From SZUA-35 sp963781035 (GTDB lineage: Bacteria > Actinomycetota > Acidimicrobiia > Acidimicrobiales > SZUA-35): a DNA stretch of 64,000 nt. A program made the translations under genes and the position numbers. The DNA lies in contig CAWAEN010000005.1 in the NCBI GenBank assembly GCA_963781035.1, positions 378,201 through 442,200 on the forward strand, read 5' to 3'. The notes beneath the pieces were generated by a model. The model made no database searches. It had not been told where the DNA came from and saw only the letters and a list, made by a program, of their open reading frames with translations. Of this stretch, positions 50,196 through 60,025 are shown piece after piece. Position 1 is the first letter of the stretch; each line of letters begins with the position of its first letter.

Positions 50196-50879
50196 TCAGC
50201 CGATGCTCCGCCGGAGATCAGCCGGGCTGGGTATCCGGACCCTGCCGCGCTGCACGTCGATCAACCCCTGGCTCGACCACGATCGGAGCTGTTTGTTCAC
50301 CGACTCGCGCGTCACTCCCACCCGATCAGCAAGTGCCTGTTGGGTGGCCGACACGACAAGACCACCCGCTTCATCGCCGACACCGAGGGCACAGAGCAGT
50401 TCGCAGAGCTGCGCATCGAGACGCAGGAAGGTCTTGCCCTCCACGCTCGTGGAGAGTCGCTGCACCACCGAGGCGAGGTATCTCGCCAAGCTGAGGGCCA
50501 TCGACGGGTGCTCGGCCAGGAGTTCGAGGAACCGCCTGCGACCAATGGTGAGCACTGTGGCCGCAGTTCGGGCCCGCAGTGATGCTGTCCTCGGGGCACC
50601 GTCGAAGATGCTGACCTCGCCGATGGGGGCTCCCGGTCCGAGCGTGACGAAGACCAGATCCCGCCCGTCGCGACTCGATCGCTGCACGTCGATCTCTCCG
50701 ACCATCACGATCGAGAAGCGTTCACTCGGTTCACCCTGGTGGAACAGGAACTCCCCAGGGTCGAGCTCGACCGGCCACATCGTCGCCGCCAGGGCAACCG
50801 CCGCATCGTGATCGAAGGCAACGGCCGACGCCTCGATGAAGGCGGCGACGTCGATCGGTCTCCCTGCTGCCACGACCAC
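50196..50879 (-). CDS. CRP/FNR-family transcription regulator, 227 aa
   Basis: Cyclic-nucleotide-binding domain with GEFLFHQGEPSERFSIVMVGEI near 45-65 and the ligand pocket IGEVSIFDG near 85 followed by PRTASLRA, which keeps the Gly-Glu and Arg-Thr/Ser-Ala positions that bind cAMP in E. coli CRP. Helix-turn-helix near the end: TQQALADRVGVTRESVNKQL. GTG 50879 preceded by GGGGGAG. No Fe-S cysteines, so FNR-type sensing is unlikely. It stands head to head with the cyclase-domain protein at 50993. Confidence 0.9.
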   Translation of the reverse strand: MVVAAGRPIDVAAFIEASAVAFDHDAAVALAATMWPVELDPGEFLFHQGEPSERFSIVMVGEIDVQRSSRDGRDLVFVTLGPGAPIGEVSIFDGAPRTASLRARTAATVLTIGRRRFLELLAEHPSMALSLARYLASVVQRLSTSVEGKTFLRLDAQLCELLCALGVGDEAGGLVVSATQQALADRVGVTRESVNKQLRSWSSQGLIDVQRGRVRIPSPADLRRSIG

Positions 50880-50992
50880 ACCGCTCCCCCACTGCTCGGT
50901 TAGGGAAGGTAGCGCACGAAGTCCTAGGATCGCCGACTTCGGGCTGCGGCCCGTCGGTTTCGGGGAGGTAGGCGAAAGGACCGAACGTAATC

Positions 50993-53900
50993 GTGCCGAC
51001 ACGAACGATTCTCTTCGTCGATCAGGTCGGTTCGACGCGGCTCCTGTCCGAGATCGGAGACGAATCCATGGTGGCGGTCCGCCAACGTCTCCAGACGCTG
51101 CTTCGGCGGTGTGTCGAGCAGGCGGGGGGCCGCGTGTTCGCTGACATGGGCGATGGGGTCGCCGCGGTCTTCGACTCGCCGATCGATGCCGCTCATGCCG
51201 CGTTGTCCATGCGGGCCGAGGCTGCCGCCACCCACGAACCACCGGTCAGGGAACCGCCGATCGAGGTGCGGATCGGAATGCACACCGGGGACGTCGTCCC
51301 CAACGGCAACGGATTCGTCGGCATGACCGTTCATCTCGGTGCTCGACTCTGTGATGCCGCACCAGACCAGCAAATTGCGGCGTCAGACGCAATCCGGGAC
51401 GCCATCGACGCCGACCCGATCCTTCGGGTCGTGCCATTCGGCAAACGCATCCTGAAGGGCCTCGTCGAGCCGGTCAACATCAACCTGATCGTTCCGGTCA
51501 CAGAGGCGACCGCTGCCCCGAGCGACGACGTCGGGGCCGCCTGGTCGATCCCTCCCACTGCTTGGTTGGCAGAGCGAAACCTCCCACCCGTGTTCATCGA
51601 ACGACAGCGCGAAACGGGCGAGATCGAGCGGTTGGCCTCGGAGAGCACCGCTCGTGTGCAGCTGGCGCTGGTCAGCGGCGAACCCGGCATCGGGAAGAGC
51701 ACGCTGTTGCACCAGACGGCATCGACGCTGGCTGAACGCGGGTATCTGTGCGTGGTCGGCCGCTCGGACGAATCGATCAGCACCCCCTATCGCGAGATGA
51801 TCGAGGTACTCCGGCACATCATCAGTCACGCTCCGCCGCAACTCCTGGTCGACCATGTGCTCCGACACGGCAGCCTGCTCACTCGACTCATTCCCGGCCT
51901 GGCCGACCGAGTGCCGAACGCCACGATCGCCCCGCTCGACGAAGAGCCGGACCGCTTCCGATTGTTCGAAGCCGTCACCGACCTCCTCCGCTCCGTGGCT
52001 CAGCATCAGCCGCTCGTGATCGTGCTCGAGGACATCCACTGGGCCTCTCAGTCATCACTCGAGCTGATCCGCCACCTCATCCGCGCCGGCGAGCTCGCCT
52101 CCGTACTCGTCCTCGCGACATTCCGTCAGACCGAGATCGATCCCGATGCCCCGCTCTCACGCTTCTTGCGCCAGGTCCTGCTCGAACCGAACGCGCATCG
52201 AATTCCCGTCGAGCCCTTCACGTTGGCCGAGGTCCAGCACCTCGTCTCGCACTCGTACCCAGAGTCGGCGGTCAACGAGGATCATGTCCGCCGGGTCGGG
52301 CGGCACCTCCACCGCAAGACGTCCGGCAACCCGCTGTTCGTGACAGAGATGCTTCGCAGCCTCGAAGAGACGGGATCCTTCGCCGACTCGGCGGGAACGG
52401 ACCGGTCGACGATCACGGTTCCTGCCACCGTGCACGAGTTGGCCACCGCACGGGTCGATCGACTCGGCCAGGCCCATCGCGAGCTGCTCACCGTGGCCTC
52501 CGTTCTCGGCGCGAGGTTCGACCACGAGGCGCTCGAAGCGCTGGTCGACCCAGGAATGGACGTCCTCGATCTGCTCGATGGCGCACAACGGGCAGGCCTC
52601 GTCGTCGAGCACTCCACTTCGGCAGACGAGACCTTCAGCTTCAGCCACGCCCTGATTCGCGATGCCCTCTACGAACGCATCAGTCCGGCACGGCGGCAGC
52701 GCCTCCATCGCGAAGCAGCAGAGGCCATCGTCTCGGTGGCCGGCGACGATCTCGGTTCCCGGGCGGCTGGCGCGCTTCGCCATCTGCGCCTGGCGAGCCA
52801 CGCCGAGCCCGAGCTCGTCCTTCGCCTGGCCGAGCTCGCAGCGCAGCAATCGAGTTCGAAGCTGCTGTTCGAGGAGACCGTGGCGTTCCGCCGAATGGCC
52901 GTGGAGGCGGTCCGGGCTGCCGACGATGAGGCTGCCTTGGCATCGGCGCTTCTGGCCCTCGCCGACGCCGAGACCGCAGCAGGCATGAGCGACGGACGAC
53001 GGACGAGCGTTGATGCGGCCGATGCAGCGCGGGCCGCCGGCCGCTGGGATCTGTTCGCCCGTGTTGCTGTTTCGTACGGCGGCCAGCTGAAGGAGAACCA
53101 GGCCATCGTCGACATCGCCGAACCCGTCGCTCTCATCACCGAGGCCCTGGACCATGAGACGGAGCGGACGGCGATGCGAGCACGGCTCCTCGCAGTACTC
53201 GGGATCTGGCAACGGCAGCACCGACCGTATGTCGAACGGCGCGCCGTGCTCGACGAGGCGCTCGACATCGCTCGATCCCTCGATGACCCGCGAACACTGG
53301 CGACCGTGCTCGCCGGCTTCTATCGGGCTCTCCACGGACCGAATGCCACCGACACCGCATGGGAGGTGAGCGCCGAGCTCGAACACCTCGCCCTCGAGCT
53401 CGGCGACGACAACGTCGCGCTCGAGGCGCTCAATCTTCGTCTGCTGGCCGCCCTCGAACTCGGACACTGGACCGAGATCGAACGAGTCGAGGAGCAGTTG
53501 GAACAGGTGGCGGCGAGAGTCGGCAACATCGAGGGCTTGCGTATCACGCTGCTCTGGAGAGCGGCCAAGGCCAACCTACGAGGAGAGTCGCCGGCCGAGC
53601 CGGTGAAGGAGCTCAGCCGACTCCTGGCCGGTTATTCACCGGAGAGCAGAGCGATCATGATCGGTGCGCTGAACTTGGTGGTTCCATGGATGCAGGGTCG
53701 TTCCGGGGCCATGTACGAGCCGGCATCGTCATTCGCTCCCCCCGGTGTTCTTGCACTGCTCGCTGCTGACGGCGGCATGGTCGGCACCGCCGAAGGACAC
53801 GTCGCCGAACTCGGCGGCCCGGCCCGCCTCGAACGCGATCAGGACTATCTCTTCTACCTCGACCTGCTGGCCATGGTTCGCGTCGCGTCCCGCACCGACG

Positions 53901-54238
53901 ATCACGACCTCGCTGAACGGCTGTACGCCGTCTGCCTGCCGTACCGGACCCGTCATGCACGACTCGGCCTGGTCGCCTATCTCGGGTCCATGGAGCACAT
54001 CCTCGGCACTCTCGCTGCGGTGTCCGGGGAACACGAAGTTGCGACGAGCCACTTCCAGCGGGCCTTGGACCAATACCGGGAGATCGGCGCTCGCCCCCAT
54101 CTCGCACTGTGCTCGGCTGAACTGGCCGCGTCACTCGGGGCACTCGGACGAGATGCGACCGATGCACGCTCCGAGGCGACCGCGATCGCCGACGAGTTGG
54201 AGCTGGCCCTCGTCTCGGAGTTGCTCGAAGGTCAGTGA
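50993..54238 (+). CDS. Class III adenylate/guanylate cyclase domain fused to an AAA/TPR ATPase, 1081 aa
   Basis: Residues 1-165: cyclase domain with ILFVDQVGSTRLL (first metal Asp), VFADMGDGVAAVF (GDG, second metal Asp) and HLGARLCDAA. The Lys that usually precedes GDG is Ala, so purine recognition may differ. Residues ~190-460: ATPase, Walker A GEPGIGKST near 228, Walker B VIVLEDIHWAS near 344. Residues ~520-1081: helical repeats (TPR-like). This is the architecture of actinobacterial cyclase/MalT-like proteins without a DNA-binding tail. GTG start after GGGGAGG. Intact. Divergent from the CRP gene (113 bp gap). Confidence 0.88.
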   Translation: MPTRTILFVDQVGSTRLLSEIGDESMVAVRQRLQTLLRRCVEQAGGRVFADMGDGVAAVFDSPIDAAHAALSMRAEAAATHEPPVREPPIEVRIGMHTGDVVPNGNGFVGMTVHLGARLCDAAPDQQIAASDAIRDAIDADPILRVVPFGKRILKGLVEPVNINLIVPVTEATAAPSDDVGAAWSIPPTAWLAERNLPPVFIERQRETGEIERLASESTARVQLALVSGEPGIGKSTLLHQTASTLAERGYLCVVGRSDESISTPYREMIEVLRHIISHAPPQLLVDHVLRHGSLLTRLIPGLADRVPNATIAPLDEEPDRFRLFEAVTDLLRSVAQHQPLVIVLEDIHWASQSSLELIRHLIRAGELASVLVLATFRQTEIDPDAPLSRFLRQVLLEPNAHRIPVEPFTLAEVQHLVSHSYPESAVNEDHVRRVGRHLHRKTSGNPLFVTEMLRSLEETGSFADSAGTDRSTITVPATVHELATARVDRLGQAHRELLTVASVLGARFDHEALEALVDPGMDVLDLLDGAQRAGLVVEHSTSADETFSFSHALIRDALYERISPARRQRLHREAAEAIVSVAGDDLGSRAAGALRHLRLASHAEPELVLRLAELAAQQSSSKLLFEETVAFRRMAVEAVRAADDEAALASALLALADAETAAGMSDGRRTSVDAADAARAAGRWDLFARVAVSYGGQLKENQAIVDIAEPVALITEALDHETERTAMRARLLAVLGIWQRQHRPYVERRAVLDEALDIARSLDDPRTLATVLAGFYRALHGPNATDTAWEVSAELEHLALELGDDNVALEALNLRLLAALELGHWTEIERVEEQLEQVAARVGNIEGLRITLLWRAAKANLRGESPAEPVKELSRLLAGYSPESRAIMIGALNLVVPWMQGRSGAMYEPASSFAPPGVLALLAADGGMVGTAEGHVAELGGPARLERDQDYLFYLDLLAMVRVASRTDDHDLAERLYAVCLPYRTRHARLGLVAYLGSMEHILGTLAAVSGEHEVATSHFQRALDQYREIGARPHLALCSAELAASLGALGRDATDARSEATAIADELELALVSELLEGQ

Positions 54239-57200
54239 CGTCGCAGATGGTCGACGATGTGGGGGAACACATCGACGTGTGCATCACGACCCACGAGACC
54301 GTCGAGGTGCGCGTAGCCCTCGAGCGTGAGAAGTTCGTACAGATCGGGATCGTTGTGCTCGGCCAGCCAATCGAGGGTCTTCGCTGTGCCCTCGGGTTTG
54401 AAGATGTAGTTCTTCGAACCCTGCAAGAACAACAGCGGTAGTCGAAGCCTCTCGACGTGTGCCAGATACACGTCGTCGCCGTTGTGATCGACCGCCTTCT
54501 TCGCTCGTGTCATCGCCGCGAGCTGCCGTAGCGGCGTGATGTCACCATTGCCGAAGGCGGTGGTGAACGACGCATGTGTCGCCTGGTTCAACTGGTCGTG
54601 GGTGTGGGTCAGACCAAAGACGCCGTTCAACCACCGACACACCGGTTGTTGGCACGCTTCGCCGTCTGGGATCGGGAGCAAACCTGCGGCAAGGTCGATG
54701 AGCCGATCGGTGGGCCCACGCCCCGTGTTCGGGGCAAGACCCTCGATCCCGATTGCGTCGAAGATGTCGACGATCCGAGTGGCGTTCTTGAAGCGGTTCA
54801 ACCCGCTCGTGTGCGGATGAAGCGCGAACTGCGAGCACACGGCCGAGCGCACGCCATCGAGCCCGGCCAGCAGTGCCATCAGGATCGACACCGAGCCGAC
54901 GCAGTGTCCGACGACCTGAACAGATTCTGCCCCCGTGCGACGCCGCACCTCGGCCACCCCGACCGGCCAGTCGATCGTCGCGATGTCGTCGATCGTGAAG
55001 TCAACGAGACTCGACGGCAGCGCGATGCTGGCCCGGTAGTCGAAGAGCCAGACATCGAAACCGGCCTCGGCCAGCGCCTCGGCCAAGGTCGTCTCGGTGG
55101 TCGGGTGGGCCAACGAATTGGCTCTCATGCTGAAACCGGCGGCAAGCATCACCGGGCCTCGGGCCGGCTGGTCCGACCCCGTCTGGCGGGGGAAAGTGGG
55201 TGAGCATGAGCTCGGCATCGTCACCGACACCGTCGAGAATCGGCCCGGCACCGTGGCGCACGACGAGATCGGATGCGGTCAGTTGCGCCTGCTCCAGCGC
55301 GTCCCCTTCGAGGTCGTGCCACCCGGTGGCAGGTGAATACCAACAGATCTCGGGCGGCGGAAGGCGCAGCGGTCGAAGGAGACCGGATGGACGATGCGAC
55401 AGGCGGCTGGATTCGTCGAGGACACCGCCGTAGATCGGGAGGAGCCGACCCTTGAAGGCTCGGGCAAAGCGGTACTTGGTTCGCCACCCCCGAACGCTGG
55501 CGGGCGAGGTGGTCTCGATGGTCGAGAGTTGGCGAATCAGATCTCGCTTGGAGATGCGAAGCACTCCCTCGGCGATCGGGTCGCCTTCCCCACCGTCGGC
55601 ACGGTCGGCCGTCAGTGTCACGAAGAGAGTGGTCGTGTCCTTCCATCCTCGCAGGAGTGAACCGGTGCTGATCACCTTGCGCCCCTCGAATCGGTAGGTC
55701 TCCCCCTCGACCGACCGGAGACGCATGCGGTACGACATGTTCCACTCCTCGGCCCGGTCCCGACGTCGCTGCATCAGCCGGAACTCGCCGTCACTGATCG
55801 CCAACGGCTCGGCCGACAAGTAGGTGGCCTCGACGGTTCCCGACATCGGTTGGACCTGTCCGGGGTCACGTTCGAGCCCGTCGATGTCGGGGATCTCGAT
55901 GGTCACCACGAACGAGACGTTCGGAACGCTCGTCGCCGAATCGACACCATCCGGCCATCCGTTCGGTGAAGACGATCCCCGGCGCCCTCGAACCAGCCGC
56001 CCGGTCCGGTGGATCACCTTCGTCATTCGGAGTGAGATCGAGTCGCCATCCGCGCTCGACGATGATCGCCTCCACCGCTCGTTCTGCGAGCGCAGAGATC
56101 GTCAACGAGGGGTTCGTGTCGACGGGCCGGGGAAGAACCGATCCGTCGAGGACGTGCAGGCCGGGATGGACGAGGGAGCCAGAGGGACCGGAGAACACCT
56201 CACCGCGATCGTTCACGACGCCGGCCGACGCCTCATCGGCCATGACACAGCCGCCCAGCGGATGGACGCTGACCAGTTCGTGGCCGGCGGCCGCAGTCCA
56301 CAACGGTTCCGGCGCGTACTCGGCGCCGATCGAACCCGAGATGCGATCGAGCAGTTCGTTGTTCTCCCGAATACTCACGTCCGTTCGGGCGCCCGGCCAA
56401 TCGACGACGATGCGATCGTCCTCGAGGACCAGGTTGCCGTCTGCTGCGTCGTCGCTCATCACGAGGAACGTGAGGGTCCGTTCGGCCGCCGTTCGCCACC
56501 GACCGAAGACCATCCGCACTCGCTGCCACAGCGACGCGTTGCTCCCGATGAGCGCGCAGGCGAGGAGCGCCAGCGGCATCACACCCTTCAGCGCTCCGGG
56601 TATGGCTCCCTCTTCGATGGTGAGCCCCGCCCCTGGGATCGGTGCAGGACGCGACACGGGAACCACGCCGACAATCGTCGGGCCGACCTCTTCGGCCTGT
56701 TCCCCCTTCGCCCAACCCATTCCATTGACCTTCCGATCCGCGCCGTATCCGAAACCCAGCACGTCCCCGTTGCCGCTGAATCGTCGGCCGACGGCATCGG
56801 ACATGGCCAGACCGGCGGCGCGTGAGCGAAGCATGATCTCGGTCGAACCGAGGGTGCCCGCAGCGACGATGACGATGTCGGCGGTGACGAACTCGTCGCC
56901 TGCGCCGAACAGGCGGCGACGGCTGCCGACCGATTCGAAGTGCACCTCCCATCGACCGTCATCGGCAGCACTCGGCTCCACAGCGCGAACCAGACGTTTC
57001 GTGAAGATCCGGGCGCCGTGGTGCACGGCATCCGGCAGGTAGTTCATCGCAACGGTGTTCTTGGCCCCGACGTTGCAACCGGTGACGCAGTTGCCGCATC
57101 CGCTGCACGGCGTCTGGCGGATGCCGGCCGGGTTGGGAGCGTCGTCGAAGGAGACGTTGATCGGAGCCCGCTGCATCGCAGCCCCGAACGAACTGGCCAC

Positions 57201-57680
57201 AGCATGCAGGGCGTCGACCTTGGCCAGCCGAGGTGCGTCATCCGGGTAGGGATTCGAGCCGAGCCACTCCTCGGCCCTCGCGAAGTAGTCGTCGAGTGCG
57301 CCGGGTCGACGGAGCGCCTCCGGCCAGCGGGGATCGGCGAGAACCTCAGCCCGAGGGCGGAGCGCGACATTGGCGTTGATGAGGGAGGTCCCGCCGACAC
57401 CGCACCCGACCAACACGTTGACCTCATCGTCGAACCGGACATCGAAGAGGGCTGTCGACGACCCGAAGTGCCGCTTCCCCGTTCGCACCTGGGCGCTGCG
57501 GACGGCCTGCCACAAGGATTCGGGAAAATCGCCGACGCGATGTTCGACACCCCGCTCGAGCACACACACCGAGCGTCCGGCGCGAGCGAACCGCGACGCG
57601 GCGATGGCACCGCCATATCCGGATCCGACGACCACGACGTCGTACGAGCTCTCGAGCGTTCCCCCCGGCGATGCGAGCAT
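54232..57680 (-). CDS. GMC oxidoreductase fused to an alpha/beta hydrolase (cholesterol-oxidase-like), frameshifted
   Basis: About 1150 residues in three parts. N-terminal FAD domain (residues ~15-575): VVVVGSGYGGAIAASRFARAG, CSGCGNCVTGCNVGAKNT (a ferredoxin-like Cys cluster), ELVSVHPLGGCVMAD and TNPSLTISALAERAV; this resembles cholesterol-oxidase/choline-type GMC enzymes. The middle ~230 residues are a beta-rich linker. The C-terminus is an alpha/beta hydrolase with VVGHCVGSVSIL (Cys in place of Ser in the GxSxG-like elbow) and YAHLDGL. Shifts near 55940 and 55200. Start 57680 chosen over 57746, which would collide with DinB. Substrate inferred to be a lipid or sterol-like alcohol/ester. Confidence 0.75.
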
Positions 57681-57744
57681 GCGGCGAACGTAGTCGGTCA
57701 GGTGAACCTGGAAGCGCCGAATGCTGGCATGACAGACTGCGGCC

Positions 57745-58254
57745 ATGACCGATCACGCAACGATCCTGTCGACTCTGGCCGAGCAGCGCGCCGCTCTCGA
57801 ACAGACTTTCCGCAGCTTGGGACCCGAACTGCTGACCACTCCGTGTACCAGGAGCGAAGATCCGGGAGGCTCAGACTGGGCCCCGATCGATCACCTGGCT
57901 CACCTGCTTCGCATCGAGCACGCATTCCTCGCCATGGCGAAGCTGACGCTCGCGGGTGACGAGTCGCCGATCAAGATCGCAGGCTCCACATTCGAAGAAC
58001 GCCTCGCCCAAGTCCATCGTGACAACGAAGCGCATCTCGAATCGCTCCGACCGCTGGAGGTCGAGTCACTCCTGTCGGCGCTGTCGGACGCGCGCGGGAA
58101 GACCGTCGACTTCATCACCGGACTGTCGGAAGATCAGCTCGCCACCGCCATCCCCGGGGCACCCTGGGGCGATGGCACCATCGGCGGTGTCCTGATGGCC
58201 AACGCAGGCCACGAGCACCAGCACCTCGGCTGGGTCGCAGAGGCGATCGGCTGA
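57745..58254 (+). CDS. DinB-like (mycothiol-dependent-type) protein, 169 aa
   Basis: Four-helix bundle of the DinB/maleylpyruvate-isomerase superfamily. PIDHLAHLLRIEHAFL near 48-63 gives the first metal-binding His, and GHEHQHLGWVAEAI at the C-terminus holds the other ligands. Such proteins are metal-dependent thiol S-transferases or isomerases, in actinobacteria often using mycothiol. Which reaction it performs is not shown. ATG 57745, head to head with the GMC fusion gene. Confidence 0.8.
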   Translation: MTDHATILSTLAEQRAALEQTFRSLGPELLTTPCTRSEDPGGSDWAPIDHLAHLLRIEHAFLAMAKLTLAGDESPIKIAGSTFEERLAQVHRDNEAHLESLRPLEVESLLSALSDARGKTVDFITGLSEDQLATAIPGAPWGDGTIGGVLMANAGHEHQHLGWVAEAIG

Positions 58255-58262
58255 TCGGACAA

Positions 58263-58772
58263 TCACCGTTTGGCTGCTGCCTTGGCGCGTTTGCGGGCCC
58301 GGCGCAGGATGCGACCGGAGTCGCGCTCCTCTGCGATGTAGCGGCCGAGGAGGCCGCCCGTCACCGGATCGAGATCCTTGTTCTCGAACATCCGGTCGAA
58401 CACATCCGGCCCGCCGGGTTTGCGGCCGACGCCGAACACCTTGAACTTCTCGTGGTCGCTCAACGACGAGCAGGCCATCGCGAACTTGGCATCCGATTCG
58501 ATCGAGGACGGCCAGCGGACTTCGTAGCCCAGCTCGAGCATGCGCTTCGCGAAGGCCTTTCCGTGTTCGCCTTCGCGCATCGCCACGAACCGAAGAGCCG
58601 CTGCCACCTCCGGGTTGTTGCTCACGTTGGCCCAACCCAGGAGGTATCGCTCGGCTTCAGTCTCGGCGACGGCGATGGCATTGAGCAGCCCGAGGAAGCT
58701 GGGAGCTTGGCTCGATCCGTCACGCTCCTTCGTTCCCGATCCCGACTTCTGCCTGTTCTTGTTCTTGGCCAT
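58263..58772 (-). CDS. Ferritin-like (rubrerythrin-type) protein with Lys/Arg-rich tails, 169 aa
   Basis: Helix 1 ETEAERYLLGW near 40 and helix 2 FVAMREGEHGKAF near 66 carry acidic residues and E-x-x-H, a diiron ligand pattern; a later helix has RYIAEERDSGRIL. Both termini are basic (KNKNRQKSGSGTKER and RRARKRAKAAAKR), which could bind DNA or membrane. Only one ExxH is clear, so iron binding is inferred. Start ATG 58772. Tail to tail with DinB (8 bp). Confidence 0.62.
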   Translation of the reverse strand: MAKNKNRQKSGSGTKERDGSSQAPSFLGLLNAIAVAETEAERYLLGWANVSNNPEVAAALRFVAMREGEHGKAFAKRMLELGYEVRWPSSIESDAKFAMACSSLSDHEKFKVFGVGRKPGGPDVFDRMFENKDLDPVTGGLLGRYIAEERDSGRILRRARKRAKAAAKR

Positions 58773-58803
58773 TCGACGATTCTGGCAGAGCTGTGCCGGC
58801 GAA

Positions 58804-59881
58804 TCAGATCCGAGTCGGGGCGTCGAGGAAGAGGCCACCGGTGGTCGTCGACGTCAGATCGTCGAACGAGATGTGTTCCTGACGGATGAAGCCGCGAGGC
58901 TCGAGTCGGCCTTGACCCACCAACTCGATGACCGCAGCGGCACTGGCGGCGGTCGTCCAGGAGATCGCCGTGCGCTCGAGCCCACACAACACACGCGGGT
59001 AGTACGAACGAACGAACTCGTTCCGGTGCATCTGACCGTGCTGCATTCCCTCGGCCGCCACATGGATGTGGACCACGTCGTCGTTCACCGGGGGCTTGGC
59101 GTGGGTCAGGATTCGTCCGGCCAGCTCTCGGTCCTCACGCATACGGAGCTCATGGAAGAAGAAGTTCATCTGGTCGACGTGGCCCGGGTAGCGCAGCGTC
59201 TTGTAGTCGAGATCGGCGACTCGACCCAGGTACGTCTCACACATGGTGCCGAGACCACCGGATGTCGTGAAGGCCTCGAGCTTCGTCCCACTGACGTAGA
59301 CCGTCTCGTGCCATTCCATGGCGGACACCCACTTGCGCACACCGTCCTCGATGACCTCGCAGTCGTTGAGGTACTCGTTGACCACGCCCTCCGGAGACCA
59401 GTTGAATGCATAACCGAGCAAGCCCCGCGGGTGCTGAGGCAACGCTCCGACGCGAAGTCGGAGCGATCGGCAACTCGTCATCTGCGACTCGAGATGGGCG
59501 GCCACGATCCCGACGAACCCGGGAGCAAGACCGCACTGCGGCGCCATCACGACTTCAGCCGATTCAGCGAGTTCGCGGATGTGCTGCGTGGTCGGGACAT
59601 CCTCGGTGAGGTCGAAGTAGTGGAGTCCGTTGCGGTGGGCGACGTCGGCGATCCGACGGTTGAAGCGATACGGCATGCAGGACACGACAGCGTCCTGGGA
59701 CGCGAGCTCCGCTTCGAGCTCGGCCTCACTGCCGACGTCCAAGCACGACCATGCGGACACCAGCGAGATTCGTCGCTCTGGTGTCGATGCCGGTGACGTC
59801 GAGCCCGCTCTCGGCGAGGAGCTCGGCAACGAGATGACCAACCTTGCCGAGGCCGAGGACAGCGATGCGCTTGATGGTCAC
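58804..59881 (-). CDS. Saccharopine-dehydrogenase-family protein, frameshifted
   Basis: Rossmann start IKRIAVLGLGKVGHLVAELLAESG at residue 3 and then, after one shift near 59770, DAVVSCMPYRFNRRIADVAHRNGLHYFDLTED, the typical saccharopine-dehydrogenase N-half. APGFVGIVAAHLES and VGALPQHPRGLLGYAFNWSPEGVVNEYLN define the catalytic half. About 358 residues. NAD(P)-dependent; known relatives act in lysine metabolism (lysine 6-dehydrogenase or saccharopine reductase); specificity unknown. GTG start at 59881. Confidence 0.82.
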
Positions 59882-60025
59882 TCGGCGAGCGTAGTTCGCC
59901 CGGCCCAGGTGCGACCCGACCCTCCGCCACCACGAAATCGACCTCGTCAGGTCCGAAACCAGTCGGGAGTCCTTCATCCGCCAGGGCTGGCGGCCGATTC
60001 GTCAACCAGAGGATCTCGACCACCC

